Shown piece after piece: positions 52,781 through 61,999 of a DNA stretch of 64,000 bases. The notes below the pieces were generated by a model, which worked only from the letters and a program-made list of their open reading frames with translations, ran no database searches and was not told where the DNA came from. Both the position numbers and the translations under genes were made by a program. This DNA comes from Brevibacterium oceani (GTDB lineage: Bacteria > Actinomycetota > Actinomycetes > Actinomycetales > Brevibacteriaceae), in the NCBI RefSeq assembly GCF_013623835.1, contig NZ_JABKDE010000002.1, positions 124,001-188,000 of the forward strand, in the 5' to 3' direction. Position 1 is the stretch's first letter. Every line of letters starts with the position of its first letter.

Positions 52781-54793
52781 ATGGCCGGACTCATCAAGCG
52801 CGAGGACATCGACGAACTGCGCACCCGCACCCGCATCGACGAGGTGATCGGGGAGTTCGTCACCCTCAAGACCGCCGGCATCGGCTCGCTCAAGGGACTG
52901 TGCCCCTTCCACGACGAGAAGACCCCGTCGTTCACCGTGCGCCCGCAGGTCGGGATGTACCACTGCTTCGGCTGCGGGGAGTCCGGGGACGTGTTCACCT
53001 TCCTCCAGAAGGTCGAGCAGCTCAGCTTCGTCGAAGCCGTCGAGACACTGGCCGGCAAGGCCGGAATGCACCTGCGCTACGAGGACGGCAAGGGACCCGA
53101 CCGCGAACAGGCGAGTCGGCGGCAGCGCCTGCTCGAGATGCACGAGGTCGCCCAGCGCTTCTTCACCCAGCAGCTCGACGCCGAGGCCGGACAGATCGGA
53201 CGTGACTTCCTCACCGGTCGCGGCTTCCCACCCGAGTCCAGCCGTGAGTTCGGCATCGGCTTCGCCCCGAAGTCCTGGGACGCCCTGACCGCCCATCTGA
53301 GACGAGCCGGCTTCACCGACGAGGAGATCCTCGCCGCGGGACTGGCCAGCGAGGGCGGCCGCGGCATCTACGACCGGTTCCGGGGACGGGTGATCTGGCC
53401 GATCAAGGACATGACGGCCCGCACCATCGGATTCGGCGCTCGTCGACTCTATGACGACGACAAAGGCCCGAAGTACCTCAACACCCCGGAGACCGCGCTC
53501 TACCACAAGAACCAGGTCCTCTACGGGCTCGACCTGGCCAAGAAGTCGATCGCGAAGACCAAACGGGTCGTCGTCGTCGAAGGCTACACCGACGTCATGG
53601 CCGCGCACCTGGCCGGAGTCGAACAGGCCGTGGCCACGTGCGGAACGGCCTTCGGTGCTGAGCACGTCAAGATCATCCGCCGACTCCTCGGCGACGACCC
53701 CACCGGACAGGTGATCTTCACCTTCGACGGCGATGCGGCAGGTCAGAAGGCCGCGCTCAAGGCCTTCGAGTTCGAGAGCCTGTTCACCGCGCAGACCTTC
53801 GTCGCCGTCGAACCTGACGGCCTCGACCCCTGCGACCTGCGCATGCAGAAGGGCGATGCCGCCCTGCGGGAACTCATCGACGGGTGCAAACCCCTCTTCG
53901 AATTCGTCATCACCACCGCCATCTCCCGGTTCGACCTCGACACCGTGGAAGGCCGCATCTCCGCAGTGAAGGCCGCCGCCGAGGTGCTCACCGACATCCG
54001 GGATCAGGGCAGCCTCACCCACTACTACCGGTTCGTCGCGGGCCGCATCGGCGTCGACATTGACGAAGTCGAATCTGTCGTCCGGACGGCGCAGCGCCGC
54101 CCGCGACAGAATCGGCAGCAGAGCACCGAGGCGGCTCCGCGGCAGACGTCGTACCGTGACGGTCCGCCGCCGAGCGAACGTATGAGCGGGGCCGCTCACC
54201 GGGACCATGGGACAGGTCCGAGACAGCCGAACCCGGGGGCAGCCTCGGCGGGGGAGACCGGCGACGATAGGAGCATCGAATACGTCTACGATGAACGCCC
54301 CGACGTCTCCAACCTCTCGGCGCCGATCAGCCCGACGCGGCTGAAGACCGAAAAAGGCGCGCTCATGGTCGCTCTCCAGCACCCCGAGGCCGTCAACGCG
54401 AAGCTCTTCGACTCACTGTCGTCGAAGGCCTTCGAACACCCCGGGTACCGGCGGATCCAGGACGCGATCAAGCAGGCCGGGGGACTGACCTCGGCAGGAG
54501 CCGAGCAGTCGAAGTGGGCAGAGCGGGTCCTCGAGGCCAGCGATGACGAGCTCAAACCCTATGTCGCCCAGCTGCTCGTCTCACCGCTGCCGATCATCGA
54601 AGGCACGGAGACCAGCCGCTTCGCCCGGGGAATCGTCGCGCGTCTGTTCGACCACGACCTCGAGCGCATCGCCAAGGAGCTCCACTCTCGGCTGCAGCGC
54701 CAGGACACGGCCGACGGTGCGGGACAGGCGGCGCTGCTCGGCCAGCTGCAGACGCTCGAACAGCACCGTGCCAGGCTGAAGACGCTCATGTGA
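52781..54793 (+). CDS. dnaG: DNA primase
   Basis: Synthesises RNA primers for replication. 670 residues: CHC2 zinc finger CPFHDEKTPSF and YHCFGCGESGD at about 40-65, the primase N-terminal catalytic domain (120-250), TOPRIM at about 265-345 (VVVEGYTDVMAAHLAGVEQA, 20 residues, and FDGDAAGQKA), and the helical C-terminal DnaB-binding region (530-670) after a Gln/Pro/Gly-rich linker (430-500). Third gene of dusB-dgt-dnaG. Confidence 0.98.
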   Translation: MAGLIKREDIDELRTRTRIDEVIGEFVTLKTAGIGSLKGLCPFHDEKTPSFTVRPQVGMYHCFGCGESGDVFTFLQKVEQLSFVEAVETLAGKAGMHLRYEDGKGPDREQASRRQRLLEMHEVAQRFFTQQLDAEAGQIGRDFLTGRGFPPESSREFGIGFAPKSWDALTAHLRRAGFTDEEILAAGLASEGGRGIYDRFRGRVIWPIKDMTARTIGFGARRLYDDDKGPKYLNTPETALYHKNQVLYGLDLAKKSIAKTKRVVVVEGYTDVMAAHLAGVEQAVATCGTAFGAEHVKIIRRLLGDDPTGQVIFTFDGDAAGQKAALKAFEFESLFTAQTFVAVEPDGLDPCDLRMQKGDAALRELIDGCKPLFEFVITTAISRFDLDTVEGRISAVKAAAEVLTDIRDQGSLTHYYRFVAGRIGVDIDEVESVVRTAQRRPRQNRQQSTEAAPRQTSYRDGPPPSERMSGAAHRDHGTGPRQPNPGAASAGETGDDRSIEYVYDERPDVSNLSAPISPTRLKTEKGALMVALQHPEAVNAKLFDSLSSKAFEHPGYRRIQDAIKQAGGLTSAGAEQSKWAERVLEASDDELKPYVAQLLVSPLPIIEGTETSRFARGIVARLFDHDLERIAKELHSRLQRQDTADGAGQAALLGQLQTLEQHRARLKTLM

Positions 54794-54875
54794 GTTCTGC
54801 GGTGCAGGAAGTCCGTGCCGAATCGGCGTCTGTTCAATCGCAGGTCTTCGGTTGGTGAGAACCTGCGTGAGGTGC

Positions 54876-54881
54876 AAGCAT
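54876..54881 (+). promoter_or_regulatory. extended -10, leaderless start of the TetR gene
   Basis: TGC-AAGCAT ends 6 bases before ATG 54888. The hexamer is poor but the TGC extension and spacing fit. Confidence 0.4.
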
Positions 54882-54887
54882 GGTCCT

Positions 54888-55532
54888 ATGCCTGCAGAAG
54901 AATCCCTGCGCTCGAAGAAAGCGCGGATGACTCGCAACGCCCTCCACGAGGCCGCGATCACCCGCGTCCTCGAAGACGGACTCGCTGCCGCCACCGTCGC
55001 GACCATCGCCGCCGACGCCGGCGTGTCCACCCGTACCTTCTTCAACTACTTCGACACCAAAGAGGACGCAATCGTCGGACTCGGCGCCGATGTCAGTGTC
55101 GACGAGGGCCTCGCCGACGACTACGTCCATTCCGATTCCGGGCTGAGCACTCTGGCCGAGGACACAGCACGCTTCGTCCGCGAGGCTCTGCTCATCGGCT
55201 CGGTCGACCCCGAGCTGCCGGCGCGCCGGCGTCGTCTTTTCGCCCTCTACCCGGAGCTCGTGAGCAAGAGCTTCGACCGGGCCGAAGCCCTCGAAGAGAT
55301 CGTCGCCGGACATGTGCTGCGCCGACTGCGACACCTCGGCCAGGAATTCTCCACCGAGGACTCCGCCTGGCGCAGTGCGCGCATGCTCACCCAACTCTGC
55401 CGCGTCCCCCTCAACCATGCTGGCCAGACGATCAAGCGGAACCCCGAGGCGGTCGAGGAGAAGGGCGGCACGCCGGCGATCTTCGACGACTCCCTGGGTC
55501 TCTTCCTCAAGGTCCTTGACCGACTCCGGTGA
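54888..55532 (+). CDS. TetR-family transcriptional regulator
   Basis: A 214-residue repressor. HTH at about 15-62 (ALHEAAITRVLEDGLAAATV, 20 residues, and AGVSTRTFFNYFDTKED, the recognition helix). The ligand domain (70-205) is of the generic actinobacterial type. The start is leaderless by position. No divergent target adjoins; the downstream dehydrogenase, 113 bases away, may be regulated. The end runs into a 14-bp tandem repeat. Confidence 0.9.
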   Translation: MPAEESLRSKKARMTRNALHEAAITRVLEDGLAAATVATIAADAGVSTRTFFNYFDTKEDAIVGLGADVSVDEGLADDYVHSDSGLSTLAEDTARFVREALLIGSVDPELPARRRRLFALYPELVSKSFDRAEALEEIVAGHVLRRLRHLGQEFSTEDSAWRSARMLTQLCRVPLNHAGQTIKRNPEAVEEKGGTPAIFDDSLGLFLKVLDRLR

Positions 55533-55582
55533 GCCGGTCTCGGTGAGCCAGCCTCGGTGAGCCAGCCTCGGTGAAGCAGCCT
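55527..55582. repeat. four copies of a 14-bp tandem repeat at the end of the TetR gene
   Basis: CGGTGAGCC(A/G)G(C/T)CT repeated at 55527, 55541, 55555 and 55569; the second and third are identical. The TetR stop codon TGA is in the first unit and each unit repeats TGA, so expansion or loss cannot extend the protein. Confidence 0.85.
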
Positions 55583-55645
55583 CGGCGCTTGGGCGGACCA
55601 AATCCGTTAGTCTGGCAGAAAGCACCCTGCCGGAGGAGATGAGGA

Positions 55646-56611
55646 ATGACGGTACTGACGATTCTCAACGCGCCCGGGACCGAGATCCCCGCCCTGCTCA
55701 CCGACCTGGGGGAGCGGGACGGCGTCGAGCTGCGGATCGCCGAGGCGGACACGCTGGGCCAGGCGCTGCCGGGCACCGATGTGCTGCTGATGTGGGACTT
55801 CTTCTCCACCGCGCTCAAAGACGCCTACGGCCACGCCGACCGACTCGAATGGGTGCATGCGGCGGCCGCAGGCGTCGACTCCCTCCTCTTCGACGAACTC
55901 GTCGACTCACCGGTGACGGTGACCAATGCGCGTGGGATCTTCGACCGTCCGATCGCCGAATTCGTGCTCAACTACATCCTCATGCACGCGAAGAGCGCGA
56001 TCGGCTCCCTCGCCGATCAGCGTGCGGCGAAATGGAACCGGCGATCGACTCGTGACATCACGGGTTCCACAGCGCTGGTCGTCGGCACCGGGGCGATCGG
56101 TCGGGAGATCGCCCGACTGCTCACAGCCGTGGGCATCGACGTCACAGGGGCCGGTTCCCGCGCCCGCAGCGGGGACGCCGATTTCGGTGAGGTCATCGAC
56201 TCGGCCACCCTGACCGAGCACGTCGCCGGCTTCGACTGGGTGGTCGACATCGCGCCCCTGACCGAGCGGACGGAGAGGCTCATCAACGCCGAGGTGTTCG
56301 CGGCCATGGGCGACACCGCCGTGTTCATCAATGTCGGTCGCGGCGACACCGTCGACACCGATGCCCTCGTCGACGCACTGCGCACCGGCCAGATCGCCGG
56401 AGCCGGCCTCGACGTCTTCGATGAGGAACCGTTGCCTGCCGGGCATCCGCTGTGGGCGATGGACAACGTCATCATCACTCCGCACATGAGCGGGGACACC
56501 GACGGGTGGCGGATGCGCTTGGCGAGTCAGTTCCACCGGCTCTTCGAGCAGTACCTGGTCGGCGAAGCCTTCCCGCACACCGTCGACAAGACCGTCGGGT
56601 ACGTCCGTTGA
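55646..56611 (+). CDS. D-2-hydroxyacid dehydrogenase
   Basis: NAD(P)-dependent dehydrogenase of 321 residues. The Rossmann loop VVGTGAIGREIARLL is at about 147-161. The catalytic set Arg (NVGRGDTVD), Glu (DVFDEEPLP) and His (ITPHMSG) is complete. The short substrate domain and SRARSG after strand 2, with arginine rather than aspartate, suggest NADPH. It resembles the GhrA/hydroxypyruvate reductase branch; the oxoacid is undetermined. GGAGGAG precedes ATG. Confidence 0.9.
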   Translation: MTVLTILNAPGTEIPALLTDLGERDGVELRIAEADTLGQALPGTDVLLMWDFFSTALKDAYGHADRLEWVHAAAAGVDSLLFDELVDSPVTVTNARGIFDRPIAEFVLNYILMHAKSAIGSLADQRAAKWNRRSTRDITGSTALVVGTGAIGREIARLLTAVGIDVTGAGSRARSGDADFGEVIDSATLTEHVAGFDWVVDIAPLTERTERLINAEVFAAMGDTAVFINVGRGDTVDTDALVDALRTGQIAGAGLDVFDEEPLPAGHPLWAMDNVIITPHMSGDTDGWRMRLASQFHRLFEQYLVGEAFPHTVDKTVGYVR

Positions 56612-57270
56612 GTCAGGCTGAGGACCCTCGGGCCGACGGCTCTCGGGCAGACGGTGTGCAGGGTGACGGCCACCAGGCTGACGGTGCTCACGCCGACGAC
56701 GCTCAGGCAGATCGGGCGTATCTGGCTCGGGTGCTCGCCGAACTCATCGCGGTGCGCCGTGCCCGGCTGCTGAGCATGCTCGTGCTGGCCGGCGCGATGC
56801 TCGTGGCCGGTCTGGGTGCCGCCCTGCAGGCACAGGGCGATCACATCGATGCGGTGCTGCTGTTCTCCGCCTTCAGTCTCATCATGATCGGCATCGTCTG
56901 CGCGCTCGGAGCGATCATCGCGTGGACCCGGATCAACCGCGACATCCTCGATTCGGTCGCAGCGACCCGACCTGCGAAGGCGAAGGCCCCGCGCACCCGC
57001 TCAGCAGGAATGGCCGTGGCCATCGGCTTCGTCGTGGTGGGAATCCTGTTCGGAGTGCTGCTGTGGTCGCAGACCCCGATCCTCGCCGGAGCCGTCGTGC
57101 TGGCCTGCCTGCTGTTGGCCTGCCTGGGACCGATCTGGGCGGGGGAGCTCTCAGCGGCCGATGACCGGCTGGCCGTCATCCTCGACAGCGACGATGAACT
57201 CGCCGCTCGATTCGCCGACTTCACGCCGATCTGGCTGCACGAGGCGATGGAGGCCGACGCCGCGGAGTGA
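56608..57270 (+). CDS. four-helix membrane protein, hypothetical
   Basis: A 220-residue protein with an N-terminal segment of repeated Ala-Asp-Gly units (residues 5-32), then helix pairs at about 53-75 / 83-105 and 132-150 / 157-178 and an acidic C-terminus. The first start that fits the operon is TTG 56608, overlapping the dehydrogenase stop; GTG 56656 would drop much of the repeat. Neither has a good ribosome binding site. No family recognised. Confidence 0.65.
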   Translation: MSQAEDPRADGSRADGVQGDGHQADGAHADDAQADRAYLARVLAELIAVRRARLLSMLVLAGAMLVAGLGAALQAQGDHIDAVLLFSAFSLIMIGIVCALGAIIAWTRINRDILDSVAATRPAKAKAPRTRSAGMAVAIGFVVVGILFGVLLWSQTPILAGAVVLACLLLACLGPIWAGELSAADDRLAVILDSDDELAARFADFTPIWLHEAMEADAAE

Positions 57271-57328
57271 TGCGGTGTGGCGTGGATTCTCCTACGGAAA
57301 CGACCCGTATGCGGCACGCCTACGAAAG

Positions 57329-57390
57329 CGGCCCACTCTCGGCTGAGCAGCCCAAGTTTGGAACCGGGCTGCTCAGCCGAAAGTGGGCCG
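57329..57390. terminator. 25-bp near-perfect hairpin between convergent genes
   Basis: 57329-57353 pairs with 57366-57390 with one mismatch, around a 12-base loop. It separates the membrane-protein and gap genes. Its sequence is unrelated to the 41-48 kb palindromes. Confidence 0.85.
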
Positions 57391-57475
57391 AATCTCAAAT
57401 GTCCTTGAGCGCCTCACCAAGGAATCATCACAGGATTCGGTGAGCCGCCTCGGCGATATCAGCTGCTCTGCGAGA

Positions 57476-58903
57476 TCAGGGGAATGCGGGAACGTCGACG
57501 TCGGCCATCTTCGCCACACAGCGGATGACCTGGCAGGAGTAGCCGAACTCGTTGTCGTACCAGACGTAGACGACGACGCGGTCGTCATCGACGATCGTGG
57601 CAAGTCCGTCGACGACGCCGGCGCGCTTCGAACCGACAAGGTCGGTCGAGACGAGCTCAGGGGAGGTGACGTAGTCGACCTGGTTGCGCAGGCTCGAATG
57701 CATCGAGACTTCGCGCAGGAAGGTGTTGAGCTCGTCGACGCTCGTCGCGGTCTCGAGGTTGAGGTTGAGGATCGCCATCGACACGTTCGGGGTGGGAACG
57801 CGGATCGCGTTGCCCGAGAGCTTCCCGGCCAGCTCAGGCAGCGCCTTGGCCACGGCCTTGGCGGCACCGGTCTCGGTGAGCACCATGTTCAGCCCGGCCG
57901 CCCGACCGCGTCGCGAACCCTTGTGGAAGTTGTCGATGAGGTTCTGGTCGTTGGTGAACGAGTGCACCGTCTCGACGTGACCGTTGCGCACACCGAACTT
58001 GTCGTTGATGGCCTTGAGCACGGGAGTGATCGCGTTCGTCGTGCAGGACGCGGCCGAAACGATCCGGTCGGAGTCGAGGATCGCATCGTCGTTGACACCG
58101 AAGACGATGTTCTTGACATCGCCCTTGCCGGGCGCGGTGAGCAGGACCTTCGCTGCTCCCGGGCAAGCGAGGTGCTTGGCCAGCCCGTCCTCGTCGCGCC
58201 ACTTGCCGGTGTTGTCGACGATGATCGCATTGTCGATGCCGTAGGAGGTGTAGTCGACCTGCGAGGGATCGTCGGAGTAGATGACCTGGATGAGGGTGCC
58301 GTTGGCCTGGATGGTGTTGGCCACCTCGTCGACGACGATGCTGCCGTCGAAGGCCCCGTGGACCGAGTCACGGCGCAGCAGCGAGGCACGCTTGATGATG
58401 TCGTTCTCTCCATTGCGGCGCACGACGATGGCGCGCAGGCGCATCCCGGTGCCGCCGGCGCGGTCGATGAGGATGCGGGCCAGCAGACGGCCGATGCGAC
58501 CGAATCCGTAGAGGACGACATCGCGGACCTCACCCTTGCCCGACTGGGAGTCGACGACCTCGGCGAGTGCTTCGGCCAGGTAGGCGTCGATATCGCCGCT
58601 CGGATCGTCCATCTTCTCGACGAGGCGGCCCAGATCGATGCGCGCCGGTGCCAGGTTGAGTCCGGCTAGGGCACTGACGATGCGGTGGGTGACCTCGATG
58701 TCGAGGTCCTCGCCGAGGAAGTGGCGGGCGTAGCGGTGCGCCTTGATCATGCCGGTCACCGACTTGTTCAGCAGCGACCGTCCGAACAGCGTGAGCAGCA
58801 CGTCGTTCTCGCGGTACAGGCGTCCGACTAGCGGAATGAGTTCTTCGGCGGCGGTCTGCTTCTTCGCCCAATCGTTCAGGCGTGCCGTCGTTGCGTCAGT
58901 CAA
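57476..58903 (-). CDS. gap: glyceraldehyde-3-phosphate dehydrogenase, long form
   Basis: 475 residues, about 140 more than the usual GAPDH. The extension (1-125) is helical and charged; the NAD(P) domain starts at YGFGRIGRLLARIL (about 132) and the catalytic Cys287 is in SCTTN. NAD-binding Asp after strand 2 is replaced (AIVVRRNGEND), pointing to NADPH. It matches the GapB/GapX type of corynebacteria, used in gluconeogenesis. The start is TTG 58903 with GAGGGGA 8 bases upstream. Stands alone between convergent and co-directional genes. Confidence 0.9.
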   Translation of the reverse strand: MTDATTARLNDWAKKQTAAEELIPLVGRLYRENDVLLTLFGRSLLNKSVTGMIKAHRYARHFLGEDLDIEVTHRIVSALAGLNLAPARIDLGRLVEKMDDPSGDIDAYLAEALAEVVDSQSGKGEVRDVVLYGFGRIGRLLARILIDRAGGTGMRLRAIVVRRNGENDIIKRASLLRRDSVHGAFDGSIVVDEVANTIQANGTLIQVIYSDDPSQVDYTSYGIDNAIIVDNTGKWRDEDGLAKHLACPGAAKVLLTAPGKGDVKNIVFGVNDDAILDSDRIVSAASCTTNAITPVLKAINDKFGVRNGHVETVHSFTNDQNLIDNFHKGSRRGRAAGLNMVLTETGAAKAVAKALPELAGKLSGNAIRVPTPNVSMAILNLNLETATSVDELNTFLREVSMHSSLRNQVDYVTSPELVSTDLVGSKRAGVVDGLATIVDDDRVVVYVWYDNEFGYSCQVIRCVAKMADVDVPAFP

Positions 58904-58958
58904 AGGTCGTGTCCCCTCGGTCAGTTGAAACGGATGCGGGCTCAGTCTATCGCTTCGC

Positions 58959-59993
58959 CTATTCCTCAGCCGACCGGTGCTCCTCCCAGCGCCTGAAGCC
59001 GAGCAGGGTCAGCGTGACGATCCCGGCACCGGCGAGCAGCGCGCCGAGGCTCTGTGCCTGCACCTTGGGTTCGACGAAGCGGTATTCCGGTTCCTCCTCC
59101 TGCAGCCGCGGCGGGTTCGCGGTGCCGATCCATGCGGCGATGAAGAGGACGATGCGGGCGAACACATTGAGGGTGAGCATGATCGCGATGATCGAGCCGA
59201 AGACACCCGCGGCCTTGTTGCCCGAGAAGAGATTGATCAACACGGTGGAGAAGTTGATGAGGATGACGAACGCCACCGCGCCGATGAGTGAACCGCGGAT
59301 CTTGGCCCGTTTGTCCACCGGCTTCTCCGGCAGCATCGTGAACAGGAACATGAAGATCAGCCAGGCCGCTGCGAAGACGAGCAGCAGCGGGACGATGAAG
59401 AGCAGGCTGCCGGCGAATCCGCCGAGACCGAGGAGGTCGGCGATGACCGACCGCAGTCCGGTGCCGACGACGGTGAGCGCCACAGCAATGAGGAGACCGA
59501 CGATGAGACCGATGAGGGTGACGACGTTGTTCAGGATCTTCTTGACGAAGGACTTCTCCACGACATCGTCGAAGTCCTCATGCAGCTGGGCACGGACAGC
59601 CGCACCGAGGTTGCCGATGAATCCCTGCCCTGTGTAGAGGCCGGTGATGATACCGATGATCCCCACACCCTGCCAGTCGAGCAGATAACTCTCGAGCTGC
59701 TCTGTCAGAGAGGAGTTGCCTGCCGTGAACGACTCGATCTGCTCGGTGGCCATGGACAGCAGGTCGGGGCGGGCGACGTCGAGGACGAAACCGATGCTCG
59801 CGAGGCTGACCATCGCGATGGGCATGACCGCGAGGACGAGGAAGTAGGTGATCGCAGCACCGAACTGGTTGCCCAGACGCTGGCCGAAACGCTGAACGGC
59901 GCGCATGAGGTGTGCGGGTCCCGGCCGGTTGACGGCGTTGTGGCCGGCCTCGGCGACGTTGTTGCGCGAGGCCAGTACTTTGGCTGGTGCCAC
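58959..59993 (-). CDS. YihY/BrkB-family membrane protein
   Basis: 344 residues with about six helices between 50 and 285, and a seventh near the C-terminus. Conserved features of the YihY family: AAITYFLVLAVMPIAMVSLA, the GTGLRSVIADL loop and WLIFMFLFTMLPEKPV. It is called ribonuclease BN in old annotation, which is wrong for this family; true function unknown. GTG 59993 has AAGGAG 8 bases upstream, better than an upstream ATG at 60059. Followed at 56 bases by gap. Confidence 0.9.
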   Translation of the reverse strand: MAPAKVLASRNNVAEAGHNAVNRPGPAHLMRAVQRFGQRLGNQFGAAITYFLVLAVMPIAMVSLASIGFVLDVARPDLLSMATEQIESFTAGNSSLTEQLESYLLDWQGVGIIGIITGLYTGQGFIGNLGAAVRAQLHEDFDDVVEKSFVKKILNNVVTLIGLIVGLLIAVALTVVGTGLRSVIADLLGLGGFAGSLLFIVPLLLVFAAAWLIFMFLFTMLPEKPVDKRAKIRGSLIGAVAFVILINFSTVLINLFSGNKAAGVFGSIIAIMLTLNVFARIVLFIAAWIGTANPPRLQEEEPEYRFVEPKVQAQSLGALLAGAGIVTLTLLGFRRWEEHRSAEE

Positions 59994-60105
59994 GTGGTTG
60001 CTCCTTCGATGTCGATGGCAGAAGTGCCTTCGATTCCTCCCTGAGGTGTCCGTTTCCACACTAGCCGCTGTGAGCGCACTGTGAGCGGCAGGCCGTGCCC
60101 TTATC

Positions 60106-60111
60106 TAGACT
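60106..60111 (+). promoter_or_regulatory. -10 element, near-leaderless start of the DedA gene
   Basis: TAGACT ends 7 bases before ATG 60119; no ribosome binding site is present. Confidence 0.45.
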
Positions 60112-60118
60112 TTTGCCC

Positions 60119-60859
60119 ATGCCGATTTCTCTAGCAACCGGTTCTGCTCCCGATTTCGTGCTCACCTCCGAGGGCGGTGCAGCTGAGAACCTCAGCGGGT
60201 TCTCCGCCTGGACTGTGACCGTCATGGAAGCCCTCGGGCCACTCGGCGTCGGATTCATGGTGTTCCTCGACAACATCTTCCCGCCGATCCCCAGCGAGCT
60301 CGTGTTGCCCTTGGCCGGCTTCACTTCGAGCCAGGGTCAGATGAACATCGTGCTGGCCATCGTCTGCGCGACCCTCGGTTCGCTGATCGGTGCGATCATC
60401 CTATGGGCCCTGGGCAAGTGGATCGGCATCGAGCGCATCGCCCGCATCGCGGTGAAGATGCCCCTCGTCGACGTCGACGATGTCCACAAGACCGTCGACT
60501 GGTTCGACCGGCACGGCGACAAGGCCGTGTTCTTCGGCAGGATGATCCCCATCTTCCGTTCACTGATCTCGATCCCCGCGGGCATGCGGGACATGCGCCT
60601 GGCCAAGTTCGTGGCCCTGACGACGGCCGGCAGCGCCATCTGGAACACCATCCTCATCATCGCCGGCTTCTACCTGGGCGAGAACTGGGCGGTCGTCGAG
60701 ACCTACGCCGGCTACTTCCAGAAGATCGTCATCATCGCCGTCGTCGTCTTCCTCATCGTGTGGATCGTGCTCAAGGTCCGCAAACACCGGCGGAAGCGGG
60801 CGGCAGGCATCGACGTTTCACGCGCCGACGTCATCGAACCCGGAGAATTCGACTCATGA
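60119..60859 (+). CDS. DedA-family membrane protein
   Basis: 246 residues, five or six helices. Hallmarks are FLDNIFPPIPSELVLPLAG with the buried acidic residue and FFGRMIPIFRSLISIPAGM with two essential arginines. DedA proteins flip lipid carriers such as undecaprenyl phosphate or keep membrane potential. The basic C-terminus (KVRKHRRKRA) is cytoplasmic. Its TGA abuts the stop of the convergent Ecm4-like gene with no base between. Confidence 0.92.
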   Translation: MPISLATGSAPDFVLTSEGGAAENLSGFSAWTVTVMEALGPLGVGFMVFLDNIFPPIPSELVLPLAGFTSSQGQMNIVLAIVCATLGSLIGAIILWALGKWIGIERIARIAVKMPLVDVDDVHKTVDWFDRHGDKAVFFGRMIPIFRSLISIPAGMRDMRLAKFVALTTAGSAIWNTILIIAGFYLGENWAVVETYAGYFQKIVIIAVVVFLIVWIVLKVRKHRRKRAAGIDVSRADVIEPGEFDS

Positions 60860-61903
60860 TCACTTCGTCCAGGCGGCAGCCGTGTGATCGAACGGAACCT
60901 CTTCGCCCGGCTTGACCGGTCCCGGAGGGGTGCCGTCGCCGAAGGGCGAACCGCCGAACTTCCGGTCGCGTCCGTGGTCGCTGAGCCAACCGGAGAGGTC
61001 GGGCCCCTGGGGAACGATCTGCGTCGGGTTCACGTCCTGGTGGACGATGTAGTAGTGCTGTTTGATCTGCACGAAGTCGATGGTGTCCCCGAAGCCGGGC
61101 GTCTGGTAGAGGTCTCGGGCGTAGCCCCAGAGGTTCTCGAACGCCGTCAGCGGCTGACGGTTGCACTTGAAGTGGCCGAAGTACACAGGGTCGAAGCGGG
61201 CGAGCGTGGTGAAGAGTCGGACGTCCGCCTCGGTGATGGTCTCACCCATGAGGAAGCGGGACGTGCTCAGACGCTCCTCGACGATGTCGAGAGCGTTGAA
61301 CAGGCGGTCGAAGGCCGCCTCGTAGGCTTCTTGTGATCCGGCGAACCCGCATCGGTAGACCCCGTTGTTGATCTCCGTGTAGATGTGGCGCATCACCTTC
61401 GCCATCTCGTCCCGTGACTCCTCGGGCCAGAGATTCGGGGCGCCCTCACGGTGATAGTCCGTCCACTGTGTGAAGAAGTCCTCGGTGATCTGGGGGAAGT
61501 CGTTGGTCACGACGACCCCGGTGGGGACATCAACCATGGCGGGCACGGTGATGCCGCGCGGATAATCGGGAAAGCGGGCGAAGAACGCCTGCTGCAGGCG
61601 CTCGATGCCGAGGACCGGGTCGACGCCGCCGGGATCGAGGTCGAAGGTCCATGACCGGGCATCGTGGGTAGGACCGGGCATGCCGAGCGAGATGACGTCC
61701 TCGAGCCCGAGGAGCCGGCGGACGATGATCGTGCGGTTGGCCCACGGGCACGCACGCGCGGCGATGAGGCGGTAGCGGCCGGGTTCGACGGGCCACTGGG
61801 CACCAGGATCATTGAGGATGCGGTCTTCGATGTAGTTCGTGTCTCTGTTGAACTCCTGCCCCGCGGCTACGTAGCTGGGTGTGTGATCGGTGTCCTCGGA
61901 CAT
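60860..61903 (-). CDS. glutathionyl-hydroquinone reductase-like (Ecm4/YqjG family)
   Basis: 347 residues of the Xi-class GST family. The catalytic cysteine is in ARACPWANR (CPWA) at about residue 52; the GST-C domain spans about 170-300 with VYRCGFAGSQEAYE and RLFTTLARFDPVYFGHFKCN (20 residues), both signatures. Actinobacteria generally lack glutathione and use mycothiol, so the thiol partner is probably mycothiol. ATG 61903 has GGAGG 8 bases upstream; an ATG 5 codons earlier overlaps that site. Confidence 0.92.
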   Translation of the reverse strand: MSEDTDHTPSYVAAGQEFNRDTNYIEDRILNDPGAQWPVEPGRYRLIAARACPWANRTIIVRRLLGLEDVISLGMPGPTHDARSWTFDLDPGGVDPVLGIERLQQAFFARFPDYPRGITVPAMVDVPTGVVVTNDFPQITEDFFTQWTDYHREGAPNLWPEESRDEMAKVMRHIYTEINNGVYRCGFAGSQEAYEAAFDRLFNALDIVEERLSTSRFLMGETITEADVRLFTTLARFDPVYFGHFKCNRQPLTAFENLWGYARDLYQTPGFGDTIDFVQIKQHYYIVHQDVNPTQIVPQGPDLSGWLSDHGRDRKFGGSPFGDGTPPGPVKPGEEVPFDHTAAAWTK

Positions 61904-61999
61904 GAGTGTCGCCTCCATCGGATCGGTGAGAATCGGCTTCTGCCCTCAGCTTACGACGGGTGCCCCGACCCCGGCGACCGTGTCGGCCAACGACGAGAA

